From Hyalella azteca (Eukaryota > Arthropoda > Malacostraca > Amphipoda > Hyalellidae): a stretch of 64,000 nt of DNA. Of the stretch, positions 12,301 to 22,500 are shown in pieces. Where the stretch lies: assembly GCF_000764305.2 (NCBI RefSeq), contig NW_025941696.1, positions 1 to 64,000 on the forward strand, given 5' to 3'. The notes under the pieces were generated by a model. The model had not been told where the DNA came from. It did not search any database and saw nothing but the letters and a program-made list of their open reading frames with translations. The translations under genes and the position numbers were made by a program. How positions within the stretch are numbered: position 1 is the first letter of the stretch; each line of letters begins with the position of its first letter.

Positions 12301-12622
12301 TAGTGATGCTAAAAGTAGACTTAATTTCAACTTCTATAGTTCCCGTTGCTCAGGATGTAGCTGTTACGGCTTCACTACTTCGAGCCCGCATTATAGCCGC
12401 TGCTACGTCTTACTTCTACTTTACTTTACTACTTTTTTTATACTACATAATTTTATATATATTTTTGCTAATTTTTTATGCTAGATACTCATACTTGACC
12501 TTGCTATTTAGTTAAATTTTAATTACAGCTCGTGCGTGATGGCTTGCTCGTGGACGCCCGATGGCCAATTCTTCATGAGTGCAGAGCGCAGTAAACAGCT
12601 CGCGCTCTGGTCAAACATCTGA
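3202..12622 (+). CDS. ATG16L1: ATG16 (autophagy-related 16 / ATG16L1 homologue), 13 coding exons
   Basis: Spliced from 13 exons (1668 nt, 555 residues), all GT-AG with matching phases. ATG16 binds ATG5 of the ATG12-ATG5 conjugate and places this E3-like complex on the phagophore for LC3/GABARAP lipidation. Seen: N-terminal helix with W13, I17, L21 and R24, the same numbering as the ATG5-contact residues of human ATG16L1; coiled coil about 80-245, with a segment near 190-210 ([19 protein letters not shown]) closely like the human one; seven WD40 blades from 263 to the end, roughly one exon each ([52 protein letters not shown]). The start is the first Met after an in-frame TAA at 3172, with A at -3. 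Odd: the linker between coiled coil and WD40 is some 50-60 residues shorter than in human, so the protein is 555 rather than about 607 residues. Confidence 0.95.
4310..4434 (+). CDS. ATG16L1: ATG16 coding exon 2
   Basis: Residues 39-80. Acceptor TATTGCAG, donor GTCAGA (weaker than the others). Encodes the helix [20 protein letters not shown] leading into the coiled coil. The reading frame continues phase 1 from exon 1 and ends phase 0. Confidence 0.88.
5482..5621 (+). CDS. ATG16L1: ATG16 coding exon 3 (coiled coil)
   Basis: Residues 81-126 plus two bases of codon 127. Acceptor TTTTTCTCAG, donor GTGAGC. Heptad-rich, charged sequence ([13 protein letters not shown]...) typical of the ATG16 dimerising coiled coil. 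Confidence 0.9.
5985..6147 (+). CDS. ATG16L1: ATG16 coding exon 4 (coiled coil)
   Basis: Residues 127-181. Acceptor TTGCATTCCAG, donor GTAAGT. Continues the coiled coil ([15 protein letters not shown] ... NSKFIKLK). Ends phase 0. Confidence 0.92.
7116..7204 (+). CDS. ATG16L1: ATG16 coding exon 5 (end of coiled coil)
   Basis: Residues 182-210 plus two bases of codon 211. Acceptor ACTGATTGCAG, donor GTGAGA. The segment [20 protein letters not shown] is one of the most conserved parts of the ATG16 coiled coil and matches the human equivalent closely (from memory). Confidence 0.92.
7935..8088 (+). CDS. ATG16L1: ATG16 coding exon 6 (linker)
   Basis: Residues 211-262. Acceptor GTGTTCACAG, donor GTTGTT (non-consensus after GT, but the next exon joins in frame). 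Carries the end of the coiled coil and the whole linker ([20 protein letters not shown]...). In human the equivalent linker is far longer and holds the FIP200-binding segment. I see no extra exon in the flanking introns that would supply it. Confidence 0.85.
8383..8404. repeat. Perfect 22-bp palindrome in ATG16 intron 6
   Basis: Two 11-base arms, GGTGATGAAAA and its exact complement, with no spacer, inside the intron before WD40 exon 7. No function is suggested. Confidence 0.6.
8542..8647 (+). CDS. ATG16L1: ATG16 coding exon 7 (WD40 blade 1)
   Basis: Residues 263-297 plus one base of codon 298. Acceptor TGTTTGCCAG, donor GTCTCG. Encodes [13 protein letters not shown] ... [17 protein letters not shown], a complete first WD40 blade with [12 protein letters not shown]-rich codon use compared with its introns. 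Confidence 0.92.
9177..9319 (+). CDS. ATG16L1: ATG16 coding exon 8 (WD40 blade 2)
   Basis: Residues 298-345. Acceptor CTATTTACAG, donor GTAAGC. Blade 2: [19 protein letters not shown] then [19 protein letters not shown], where ASSD and the RIW tail resemble the human ATG16L1 blade. Confidence 0.93.
9795..9915 (+). CDS. ATG16L1: ATG16 coding exon 9 (WD40 blade 3)
   Basis: Residues 346-385 plus one base of codon 386. Acceptor TTGTGTGCAG, donor [21 protein letters not shown] ... [18 protein letters not shown]: textbook GH...WD blade, almost the same as human ATG16L1 in its second half. Confidence 0.94.
10326..10508 (+). CDS. ATG16L1: ATG16 coding exon 10 (WD40 blade 4)
   Basis: Residues 386-446 plus one base of codon 447. 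Acceptor TTTTGCCAG, donor [21 protein letters not shown] ... [18 protein letters not shown]. Positions that align with human ATG16L1 N453, F467 and K490 are Y397, H414 and R438 here. Confidence 0.93.
10995..11079 (+). CDS. ATG16L1: ATG16 coding exon 11 (WD40 blade 5)
   Basis: Residues 447-474 plus two bases of codon 475. Acceptor TTTACCCCAG, donor [26 protein letters not shown] matches the human blade with SCSRDDLLKVIDLR. Confidence 0.9.
11492..11590 (+). repeat. 42-bp tandem triplication spanning the ATG16 exon 12 acceptor
   Basis: GCGCTG at 11492, GCACAG at 11534 and GCGCAG at 11576, each followed by (A/G)GCxGAAGG, lie exactly 42 bp apart. The last is the splice site in use. The middle copy keeps an intact AG, and using it would add 42 nt (14 codons) that include an in-frame TGA. 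Confidence 0.75.
11582..11731 (+). CDS. ATG16L1: ATG16 coding exon 12 (WD40 blade 6)
   Basis: Residues 475-524 plus two bases of codon 525. Acceptor GTGCGCAG. The donor is taken as GTATGT at 11732, because only this one joins exon 13 in the right frame ([12 protein letters not shown]). Blade 6: [20 protein letters not shown] then VYVWSVDT. The 3' splice site lies in a 42-bp tandem triplication. Confidence 0.9.
11755..12065. repeat. Diverged intronic duplication in ATG16 intron 12
   Basis: A segment around 11776-11850 (TACGTGCTTGATTTGCACGT, then TACACGCACTGACA) is echoed around 11950-12050 (GCATGCTTTATTTGTACGTT, then TACACGCTCTGACA). An old local duplication, about 175-200 bp apart. Confidence 0.5.
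12529..12622 (+). CDS. ATG16L1: ATG16 coding exon 13 (WD40 blade 7, stop)
   Basis: Residues 525-555 and TGA at 12620-12622. Acceptor [31 protein letters not shown] then QLALWSNI closes the propeller, like the human C-terminus (AVLWAQY). The last codons and the stop fall inside the first copy of a 46-bp tandem repeat. Confidence 0.92.
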
Positions 12623-12797
12623 ACGTAACGGCCTTCAATTCTATGGAGGACGTGTGGCCAACATCTGAACGTAACGGCCTTCAATTCTATGGAGGACGTG
12701 TTGCCAACATCTGAACGTAACGGCCTTCAATTCTATGGAGGACGTGTGGCCAACATTTGAACGTAACGGCCTCTAATGTTATGGAAGACGTGTGGAG
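12614..12797 (+). repeat. 46-bp tandem repeat, about 4 copies, starting inside the ATG16 last exon
   Basis: AACATCTGAACGTAACGGCC begins at 12614, 12660 and 12706, and in altered form at 12752, exactly 46 bp apart. The first copy holds the last codons and TGA of ATG16. Copies 2-4 lie in the 3' UTR and carry the same TGA context, the last as TTTGA. Confidence 0.92.
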
Positions 12798-14544
12798 TTT
12801 TTGACCCCTCACGGTAAAGATCGTACGCGTCTGTTATTGGGTTAATGGACGAATGTAACATTTTGACACATCGTCGAAATTGAGAGGATTAACTCAACGT
12901 CCAGCTCAATTTGACTAATTATTCATAGTATTAGCATTGATTGAACGTACTTGCAAAGTTGTTAAAACATGTCCAAGGCATCATTAAGCATGTGATATGT
13001 AAAATTTTTTAGCGCGCCAGCAAAAGTTTTTTTTTAATCCACAGATTTTCTTAAGGTTGCAAGCTGCTCGACGATCTCTCAGAAACGAAGTAAAGACTAA
13101 GTTAACATTTTTCGCTACTTTGAAAGGAATATAAGTTAAAGGAATATTTTTGTAATGATATTTGGTAATAATTACGATGGTCAATGTGAGGTGATCATTA
13201 ATATGCAATTGATTGCTGCATCTGCATGGATTTTTTTGGTTCTTTGATGCACAAAGGGTGGTAAACCTATGGTATAGGTACACGTTTTATTTGTATTAAT
13301 AGTTTACATAGCCGGCGTCATGTCAGTTTCTGACGAATCTAATTGATAATCGTCGATCAACATATTTTCTCGTTTTTATTTTGTAAATTTTTACTAATGT
13401 ATTGGGCATTAAGAAGATGATGCCTAGTATTGAGTAGATTAATCTGTGATGGTCATTCCTTGCTGTGATCCCAGTCAACGTAGTAGTGTGTTGCAGCTTA
13501 CAACAAATAATTGTCTTTATATTTTTGCTAGTGACTGTTTATTGTCACTTGCCGCTGTATGATAGCCCAAGTCTATTGCAAGACATTATTTGCTAGCTCA
13601 TTAAAACGTATGAATTTCATAGTTGGATTCAGCTATCGCTGTTTAAAAAAAAAACATTTTGATGACGAGCATACGTCGGAATTTGCTTTTCGAGTCTAGC
13701 CATTACTAGTGTCTTGTATTGCGAATAACTAATAGGTACGTAATCTGCATCAACTGGTAATATATTTGTAGCAGTGGACGTTGCTGCCTGGTCAACGTTG
13801 TGTTAAGTTTCCGAAGTTTTTGGTACTTGCATTTCCTTTTGTCAGCTTTGCTCTCGAGTGCATATTTTATGATCTTGTCCATTTGAAATGTTTTTTTCTT
13901 GAAATTTTGTCTTCCGCATTCTTGTTGACGAGAAAATGAAATTCTGATCGTTATAGCACTTATGTTAAATTGTTCGTGTAGTTTTTAAATGATGTTGAGA
14001 CCAGCATAATTTTTCATAGCAACTCAAATATTTTTACATTTGAAGTTGCGTCGTTTCAACTTGAGCGAGTCTGAGGGAAGTCAGCATGTATTTTACAAGA
14101 GGAATTTTTCCACCCAAGAGATCTTATGTTCTTAAAGAATGATTGAACAGTCCAATTGCTAAGTTTACTTATATAGATTTTATTCATATTCTGCCACACT
14201 AAATTCCGCAGGAACGTTCCTTAATTTTCTACGTGTACCCCGGTCTTGTTTGGTTAATTATTTTATTAAAGTAATTTTTCCGATTGAATCTTCTCATCTA
14301 TTTTAATTCGTATTCTGAAACTTGTTTACCGAAGTACGGTATGATGTCCTCAAACGTTTACCAAAGTACTTTCTGATGTCCTCGAACGAGTTCCTTCTTA
14401 GAATCTACCCGCTGATCCATCTGAAGCTTCAGTTTTTACTGAAGTATTAGGCTGCTGTAGCTTGGTTATATTTTTGTTTAAGATTTGTTGCACTCGTCAA
14501 TTTGTTAATGTTTTTTATGTTGTTGTTGTTGACCCTCACTGCCT

Positions 14545-14800
14545 TGCTTCACGGCGCGAGGCGGGGCCTAGACCCAGTTCTGGGACCAGCCAAGTCGGTC
14601 GCCCCAGCGGGCCAGCAGTCCCGCGGCGTTCACGGGGTCTGATAATTAATTAATTAATAATTCGAGGCGGGGCCTAGACCCAGTTCTGGGGCCAGCCAAG
14701 TCGGTCGCCCTAGCGGGCCAGCAGGCGAGCAGCGTTCACGGGGTCTGCCCAAAGGTCACACACCGACAAGGATGTGGGTATTTCAGGGCGGGATCAAACT
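14545..14800 (-). mobile_element. SINE-like repeat, minus strand, with tandem tail copy
   Basis: Read on the minus strand, 14799-14790 gives GTTTGATCCC (B-box-like), followed by a GC-rich body (CAGACCCCGTGAACG ... GGTCTAGGCCCCGCCTCG), a TTAA-type simple tail at 14640-14660, and then a second partial copy of the body to about 14550. GC content is far above the surroundings. No A box is visible, so the tRNA-related head looks truncated. Confidence 0.55.
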
Positions 14801-15259
14801 TTGCCATCGCTCGATTCTTCCATTTATTGTCATGATTGTAGAATAATTCTTCTCATGCCTTTACTGTTTACAATTTGTTGACTTGTTTTCCCATATGTTG
14901 TTGAAGCTCCTGGAAATCAGCTTTTGTGTTGTGCACAAGGGTTGGACTGTATAATTGTATCGCGCTAGTGCAGATTTATTATTTAAATGGAGCGGAAGGA
15001 GATATGGGTTAACTGTACATTGAAATACTGTGCTGCTATTAAATAAATTTACTCTTACTAAGGAGTTAAAATTTGATTGGAGCTTTAACTGTGCCTTTAT
15101 TTTATTTATTTTTTATGTAACGACCAAGTACAGTTTTATTACAACACGGTGAATTCGGTCATTGTTTTCTGGGGGTTTTACGTTACCAATGAAATTCTAG
15201 CCCCAGAGAAGTGTGAAGGCTTTCTTCCTCCACTTCCTTTGCATTATGCACTGGAATGC

Positions 15260-15475
15260 GAGTCCAACACTGCCACCTCAATACAACTGAAGAGTGAGTC
15301 CAACACTGCCACCGCAATACAACTGAAGGGTGAGTCCAACACTGCCACCTCAATACAACTGAAGGGTGAGTCCAACACTGCCACCGCAATACAACTGAAG
15401 GGGGAGTCCAACACTGCCACCGCAATACAACTGAAGGGGGAGTCCAACACTGCCACAACTATACAACTGAAGGAT
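15260..15475. repeat. 36-bp minisatellite, 6 copies
   Basis: GAGTCCAACACTGCCACC units start at 15260, 15296, 15332, 15368, 15404 and 15440. Because 36 is a multiple of 3, several frames stay open on both strands, giving a 170-codon ORF with a 12-residue repeat. No splice, start or homology evidence supports a gene. Confidence 0.92.
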
Positions 15476-17529
15476 TTTTTACAACTACTTATGAGACGTG
15501 TAGCGCATCAGTTTTCTTCAATCTCGATTAGATTTAACCAGCATTTATCGACAAATTTAAAGGTCAGTAAAATGAAAGGAATTATGGTGAGTTTCTTTTT
15601 TAAGCAAAGCACACAAATACATATCCAAATTACAATACAGTCGAGGTTTGAACGAAAGTAGCAAAATTTAATGGTAAACAACAAAATGATTTACAGATTA
15701 TCAGTATACCTCGCTTGATTCTTTCGATTGTTGTAAGAGCGCGCACTACAGTCTACCTATGTCCGCGACATAGCATTAAATCCTATGAAGGCTGAATCTA
15801 AACTTCCCAAGCCCTAAACACTCGACAACTTTTCGTCCGAAGTACAGTAGCCATCCTTGTGGAAATCAATTTGATTGGAAGCATTCATAACTCTCTGGTA
15901 AAACCCAATGCATGTTTAAAAACTAACATTTATTTGCTATACTTCGTGTTGTGGATGACGAGAGCGGAGGGCTTGTAGAGTTCAGGGGCCGTACTATCGT
16001 AGTTACGTGTAGCGGCTCAAGTGCACGTAGCGGCTGATTTCTCGTCTGTTATTAGTCCGTTTAGTTTGAAAACCTTAAAGTGTGTGGCCGACGGAATTAC
16101 AAAGTTTCACCTAATTTTGATAGTACGGCCCCGGAAATACTGGCGGCTAGAAGCCAAGCAGAAACCCGGCGCAGTATACAGGATACGAGTCCCTGGTATC
16201 GGTGCAACTGTACATTATCAGTGAAATAAATACTAACATATTACACAATTGGAATGCCTTCGTTCACAGACTAACTAATAAATCCATTGTTCCAACACCA
16301 GGGCAATAGTTTTCAAATTTGAGCCTTTCAAATTGGACCAAATTTTAAAATAATTTTAATCTTTTACAATTTTCGAATTAGAGAAATGCTACTATAGACC
16401 TCATTCCAGTTCGCAATGCTTATATGCTAACAATGCAGCAATGGAATTTGACATAATTTAGTTATACAACACCACCGCGCACGTCGAGAATTGAGTTCTT
16501 CCACAGAAATTTCATTTGTTAATCGCACGATATAAAAAAACAATATGATATAAATCTCGCCTATAAATTTGACCTCAATAAAAAGTCAATATTATTGCCT
16601 AATTTAATACAGAAGAAATTCCCTGAATTTACATTACCAGTAAATGTGTGAACTGCCTTGTGAACAACTTGGCCCGTAATTGCATTACAATTGCAGCACA
16701 AGGATATCTCACATACACGTGAGCCTAGCAGTTTATAACAACAATACTAAATGAAATAATCCTTTGTTCATATAAAAGAAAATTATCTGTTCCGTGAATT
16801 CCAATGTTCAATCGTTCTATTTTGAATTACGATGTTTTTTGGCAGACAAATATCAATAGGATTTTTTCCTGGCATTGAGAAATATATCAAACGGTGTAAT
16901 GCAGTAGCTAGACGCAACAGTCTGGCAATTATCTGCCTCGCTGAAAGTAAACATTATATTACATCCAAAGCAAAACATTCAGTAGATGAAGCAACATAAC
17001 ACACAAGCAGAACAAATGCAACGAAAACAATATGACTCTGACCAATTGCACCAACAAGTATTTGATTGTAAATAGTTCACTCGCTGCCCAGAGTTCTTAT
17101 TGATTTCACTCACATTTGCGAAAAAATGCCCATGGTCAATTCTTAATACAAAAGATGTAGTGCCTCATTACATATCAGTGCATTCACGCGGGTTCAAGAA
17201 TGATTTAAATAGTTCGGACACGCTGGTTAGGACATCGTATTGACATACTAATGGCGTTTCGTTGCTCAATTGATCACTCAGTATTATTTTTGGATCATTA
17301 CAACTTGAATTTCATTATAATCAAGAGAAGTAATTTATCAAGCAAATTGAGGTAAAGGAAAAAATAATTTGTGAAATGCCATCACATCTGATGTTACGCA
17401 AGTTACCTGTCTACGTGTAACTCATACACCATTGCAAAAGATAACACTATTTAATATAAATAAACTCAGGAACTGACACACGGTAAAATAATATGGAAAA
17501 CAATAACAAAAAATGAACCAACAATTTAT

Positions 17530-17640
17530 CTATGAATAATTTACTTCGATGAAAATAATAACGAGTGTAATAAATAACAATTCACTTCGATGAAAATAAT
17601 AACAGCAAGGGGTGTAACAAATAACAATCAAATTGGAAAC
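17530..17640. repeat. Short tandem duplication
   Basis: TTACTTCGATGAAAATAATA recurs as TCACTTCGATGAAAATAATA about 46 bp later, followed by similar AATAACAAT-type sequence. Confidence 0.6.
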
Positions 17641-18651
17641 AAAAATGAACTAATAAAGGGAAATGGTAAACCATCTTCCTTTTAACAACAACATAAAATT
17701 GACAATTTTTCAACGGAATGTTAATATTCTATTGTATGTACATTCCTTTTGTCTTCTCAGTTAATAATAAAAACATAGAACTAGAAATCCAAATAAAAGA
17801 AATTATTGTTCATACCTGTTAAAAAACCCAACTGGGCAATTATTGATGATAAAAATTTAGGGTTCAATGTTGATTAACTAGTAAATTGGATAATCGTATG
17901 GTGATTTCCATGCCTGAGATGTGGATCATTCATTAAATCAAATTACTTTGTTTGCTTCAGCTGTTGGTATCTGTTAAAAGTGAAGATTAATTTGGAGTTC
18001 GATGTTCTATGCGAACCGAGAAACGGCAACAAAAGAAATTAATACAAACACTGGCTATCTCATTCCTCCCGGTAAAAACCTGAGGAGTTCAATAAATATT
18101 TTAATAAATAGATAAATAAATAGTCAAATAAATAAGGGCTATGCCCCTCGCTAGCATTTAATGCCGTAAATGCCAAGTGATTCAGGATACCCAAGTATGT
18201 AACAACTCAGAGAAGGCCTTAAAAAATACCCACAGTAAATACGAGGCATTTTTGAATGCATCTCTCCGAGAAATAACCTTATATTAAAATTAGTAATGCA
18301 TTTAATAACTTGAGAATGGAGGTTGAGATTCAAAATTCATGCCCTCAAGGGAACTTAGTACCTTTCACGCTGTCAAACGATAACTGAAATAACGATAAAC
18401 TAACTCATCTGCAGGGCTCGCAATTTTATAGGCACAACTCGTACATTTTCAAGACATAAACCAAATGTAATTCGAGAAACATTGTTTAAAGCCCAGTATA
18501 AAATTTGCAGCATGACCAACTGCATTACAATAAACTAGCATGGGAATACGAATGCGTAAGATTGAAGAGAATGGATTTGAAACCGCGAAATCCAGGGGAT
18601 GAACCAACGAGAAACTCTAGTAAATGAAGTATAGGTGAACGATGAACATGA

Positions 18652-18763
18652 GGGAAATGTTGATGGGGCAAACGTTCTGATGGAGTTACAGAATTTTTAT
18701 CCACAAAGGGAAATGTTGATGGAGCAAACGTTCTGATGGAGTTACAGAATTTTTATCCACAAA
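18652..18763. repeat. 56-bp tandem duplication
   Basis: GGGAAATGTTGATGGGGCAA at 18652 repeats at 18708 with one change (GGAGCAA), and the following 36 bases are the same. A recent duplication. Confidence 0.92.
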
Positions 18764-19292
18764 TTGCTCAACGCCTATATCAAGTAATGTATATATTTTT
18801 GGCCACTACTAGAGACTATCATTTAATCAACATTTTCTTGCTGAAGGTTGTTAGTTGACGACAACCCAATGAAAAATTTTAGAAGGAATATTAGCCTTTT
18901 CTTTACGAGTTAAAATTTTTTGAGTTGATAGAGCTCTCAAACCACTAACTGTAAGTGATGTGATTTTGGTTGGAGTGTATTATAAATGGCGGACTCAATT
19001 TCAAATTTAAGGCAGCCGAATGGAAGTACCCATATGGGATGAGATTTGATCAGGAACTAAATGTAAAATACAACCATCGGGACACTCGATGATGTCCAAA
19101 TACGCAATTCTAAGTCAGTTCAAACTATTGCACTCACGAGCTTGATGATCTAATGAATTAGTTCTCAATTAACAAGAACCCATACAAAAAGATAGTAACA
19201 ATGCAACGGAGTAAATCTGATTATTCAAGAGATGTCTACATTGATGATGAAGTATTGCGATGAGTAGAATGGGTATGGATATTGTATCTATA

Positions 19293-19538
19293 CTAAACCC
19301 TTCGTGGGTAGCCGGAGTCATAAAGCTGCCGCAGGGACTCAGTGGTGGTGGTGGCGCAGGGGCCAAGAGGTTCCTCGAGCTTGTTGCGTCGGCGACGATG
19401 CCACACGGCGGTCCAGGCCACGATGAGCACCAGCTGCGCGATCAGGAACACCGAGCAGCCGAGGATCAGGCCGATAGTGTTGATGCAAGATCCGCTCAAT
19501 GCTTCCGACAGCACTACGTCTTCTTCCTCTTCTTCAAC
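19293..19538 (-). CDS. ZP/PAN gene coding exon 8 (transmembrane segment, tail, stop)
   Basis: Residues 664-744 and TAG at 19293-19295. Acceptor GTGTGTTTCAG. Acidic VEEEEEDVV, then a single hydrophobic segment (IGLILGCSVFLIAQLVLIVA), a stop-transfer HRRRR and a cytoplasmic tail ending YDSGYPRRV. Confidence 0.92.
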   Translation of the reverse strand, partial: VEEEEEDVVLSEALSGSCINTIGLILGCSVFLIAQLVLIVAWTAVWHRRRRNKLEEPLGPCATTTTESLRQLYDSGYPRRV

Positions 19539-22500
19539 CTGAAACACACTCAAATGTAGTAAAGGATGTTCAAGTGGGGAAAACTTTAGTAAAAGTTTTT
19601 TGATAGAGAAAAATTCGAAATATGACAAAGTAATGCATTTCCCTTAGGAATCAGGATACCGTTGTGAGTAAGAGAGAACGAATTTTAACGGAGTGCTCAC
19701 TGCTACTAAATATATTGGGAGTAATGTTGAGAACAGGAAAATTGCTCGAAGCTTAAAATTTGATAATGTTTTGGGAGGAGAGAATATTCCGCATTAAAGT
19801 ATTGGATTATACAAAAAATAAGGAGCCAGTGGTTCGTGATCCAACCACCAGTTTCCGATAAAAAAATTGCCAAGATTACTGTGATGTTTCTTTTAGAAAT
19901 CAGCATCTAAATATACCCTGTACTTACAGTCTTAGATTTAGACTTCGGAGAGGACTTCTTTGCACCAGGAGCTTTCTTGGGGTTTTTACCCTGGAAGCCA
20001 AACTTGTCGGTGATGGTGATGGACTGAACCACGAGATGCTCTTCGGGAACATCGGACTCCGTCGCCCTCTTGGCACGCGTTGAAAGTTCCTGCGTGTGGG
20101 GGACCCCGAACCCTTCAACGTCCAAGTGGTTGCCCGTCAACCACTGAATCTGGACATTAAAAATCACTTAGTTGGCCAAATTCAACATTAAGAGACATCA
20201 TGGAAATAATTTTTTGTCTTCCTGTAACAAACTGTCTTCACGTTTCTAATAGCAGGGAACAATAATAATATTTGAGTTATCTGCTTCAAGAAAAGCATCA
20301 ATATCAAATATATTATAAAAAAAGATTTAGAATATGCCAATACATATAGCTATATTATAAAAACTTAACTAATACTCACAATTTCAAACGCAAGCCCAAA
20401 ATTATAATGCTTATCTAAACGTGCAGAAAGAATAACACTTCTATAACTAGTCCTGCAAAAATGTTTTCAACCAATCTCCGCAAGTAAAAACCAGCTCTGT
20501 TTACGCCATGACCAATATAAATCTAACCAGTTCAAGTTCCTCACCACTTGTGTCCCGAAGTGGCGACCATTGGGCGAGCTGATGGAACGCTTCTTTCTGC
20601 CGTAGCTTTCGGTTTTCTTGACCTGTCCGCTGAAGTCGACTACATCACACACGACTGGCTCGCAGAAGGGGATGCAAGGGGTGACAAGGGCTCTGAATTG
20701 CACAGTCTCGCTTGTAGGGAACTTAAATGCATCAAAAGAAGCTCCCAAAATCTGTTGAGATAGAAAAAGACCGAGTTTGACGTTTAAAAATAAATTTGAA
20801 AATATTCAATAAACCATTTTTTCATTACAATTATGTTAGGTTTTATACGTCATATTGTTATATATGTTAACACCGGAAAAATAGTTTTGTGAGAATGTAT
20901 GATAATAGAAACGCTTTTAAAAATGAGGAATCTAATCGGCTGCCATAAAATTTACCTTTCCTGTCTCGTCAACCTTGAGCAGTGGTCTAAGGATGGACAA
21001 TTCGACGGGGCAACCGCGATCGTCGAGCAGCTCAATTTGGTTTCCTTCTCCTCCTTCGAGAGCGATCAGGTTACGGACCAGAATTTCGTAAGGTGAGTTC
21101 TTGTCAACAATTTCGAATCTGAGCTCGAGCATATCACCAACGGCAGCAGATCCGACGTCTTCTCCATCACGATCGGTTATGCGCATGACGACATTAGGTG
21201 ACTCAACGATACTCTCCTCTTCAAGGGCGGGCTCAACTTCTCCAGTAACTTGCAAATCCACTCTGTTACTTACAGATTTGTTACTAAGGTCGTATTGGCA
21301 ATGCACAGAAAGACCCAAGTCTGCAGAAGTTACGATGGTGTCATGATGCTGGATAACAATGTCACTGCTGTAGCGAGATGCTGAATCTCGTTTGACGTTG
21401 CACTCCACATCGTTGTACGGCATCTCGATCTCGAATTCAAGCGAGTTTTTAATGTCGTTGACACAGGTGGTGGGAGACCCTTTAGAGTAAATCTTGCCAT
21501 TAAAGATCTTTGAAGTTTTGATTCTAGCTACCATGTCGCCAGAACGACAGTCGATGGTGACGTTGTAGCATGACGAGAGTTCGTAAGTTGAGGAGTCGAC
21601 GAGCTCAAGGTACGGATCATTGATGTGAGTGAGAGTTGCAGCAGCATGATGGGACAGTCGGCAAACTTTGTCTCCGGTGTCATTGTAATCAAACGAGTGG
21701 CACCTGTAGAAAATAAACGTAGCTAGTAAAAGTTAAATAGCTCGGAGGCATTTTAGAAAGAACTATTATAGAACACTTTTTACCATCAGAGTGGATACTG
21801 TCGTAGTTCAATATCTTGGTAAGCACCGATATGTAAATTACATACAGAAAATCCCGTTACGAATAATACATCATTGAAAGGTTTGATTTACGAACTCCGT
21901 TTATTTGACTGTAAAACTTGTGAGCAATGTCACACCTGTATGGAGCCTCGAGGCAGAGCTGCTTGCATTCGTCCAGGCTCTCGACTTCTTGAAAGACAGA
22001 GTCGACGGTCTTCAGGATACGGCCTTCCATTTTCTGGAACTCGCAGAGCCGTACGGGGTCATCGACGCAGTTGTTCTCGAGGAAGTCAGTATTTTCCGAT
22101 CGCTTGAAGGACCCAGATCCTACCACCGTGTGGCGGTCCATGTCGGAGATGCTGCAGTCCATTGTCTCATTGTTGAAGTTCGCAGACCTGAAACGTGATA
22201 AATGAATACAAAATGTGAGATATATTTATAAATGCGAACAGCCGTTAAAACAAGGTAGGTGCATTGGTGAGAGAAGCCGAAGCAGCTTTTCAACAATGAA
22301 ATAATTTCGGATACAAGGACTATAGACTTGTCGTATCTACCTCTCATAATACAAGTTTTCTTTTCGTCGAACGAAATAAATAGCTAGCTTTAATTAAACT
22401 CCGGATTAAATGCTCGTCCGCCTGAAATTTTTGCATTATGAAAGCCAGTTCATCAGGAATAATTAATTATTCTGTAACACTTGTTGTAACAACTTCTGTT

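Larger units (their letters stand above)
12623..19292. other. Convergent intergenic region / 3' UTRs
   Basis: ATG16 (+) and the ZP gene (-) converge here, 6.7 kb stop to stop. Possible ATG16 poly(A) signals are ATTAAA at 14265 and AATAAA at 15042; neither can be chosen without transcripts. Otherwise it holds the repeats listed separately and short, unrecognised ORFs. Confidence 0.5.

Noticed and set aside
15149..15661. 170-codon ORF with a 12-residue repeat
   Set aside because: Explained by a 36-bp minisatellite that leaves frames open on both strands; no splice or homology support.
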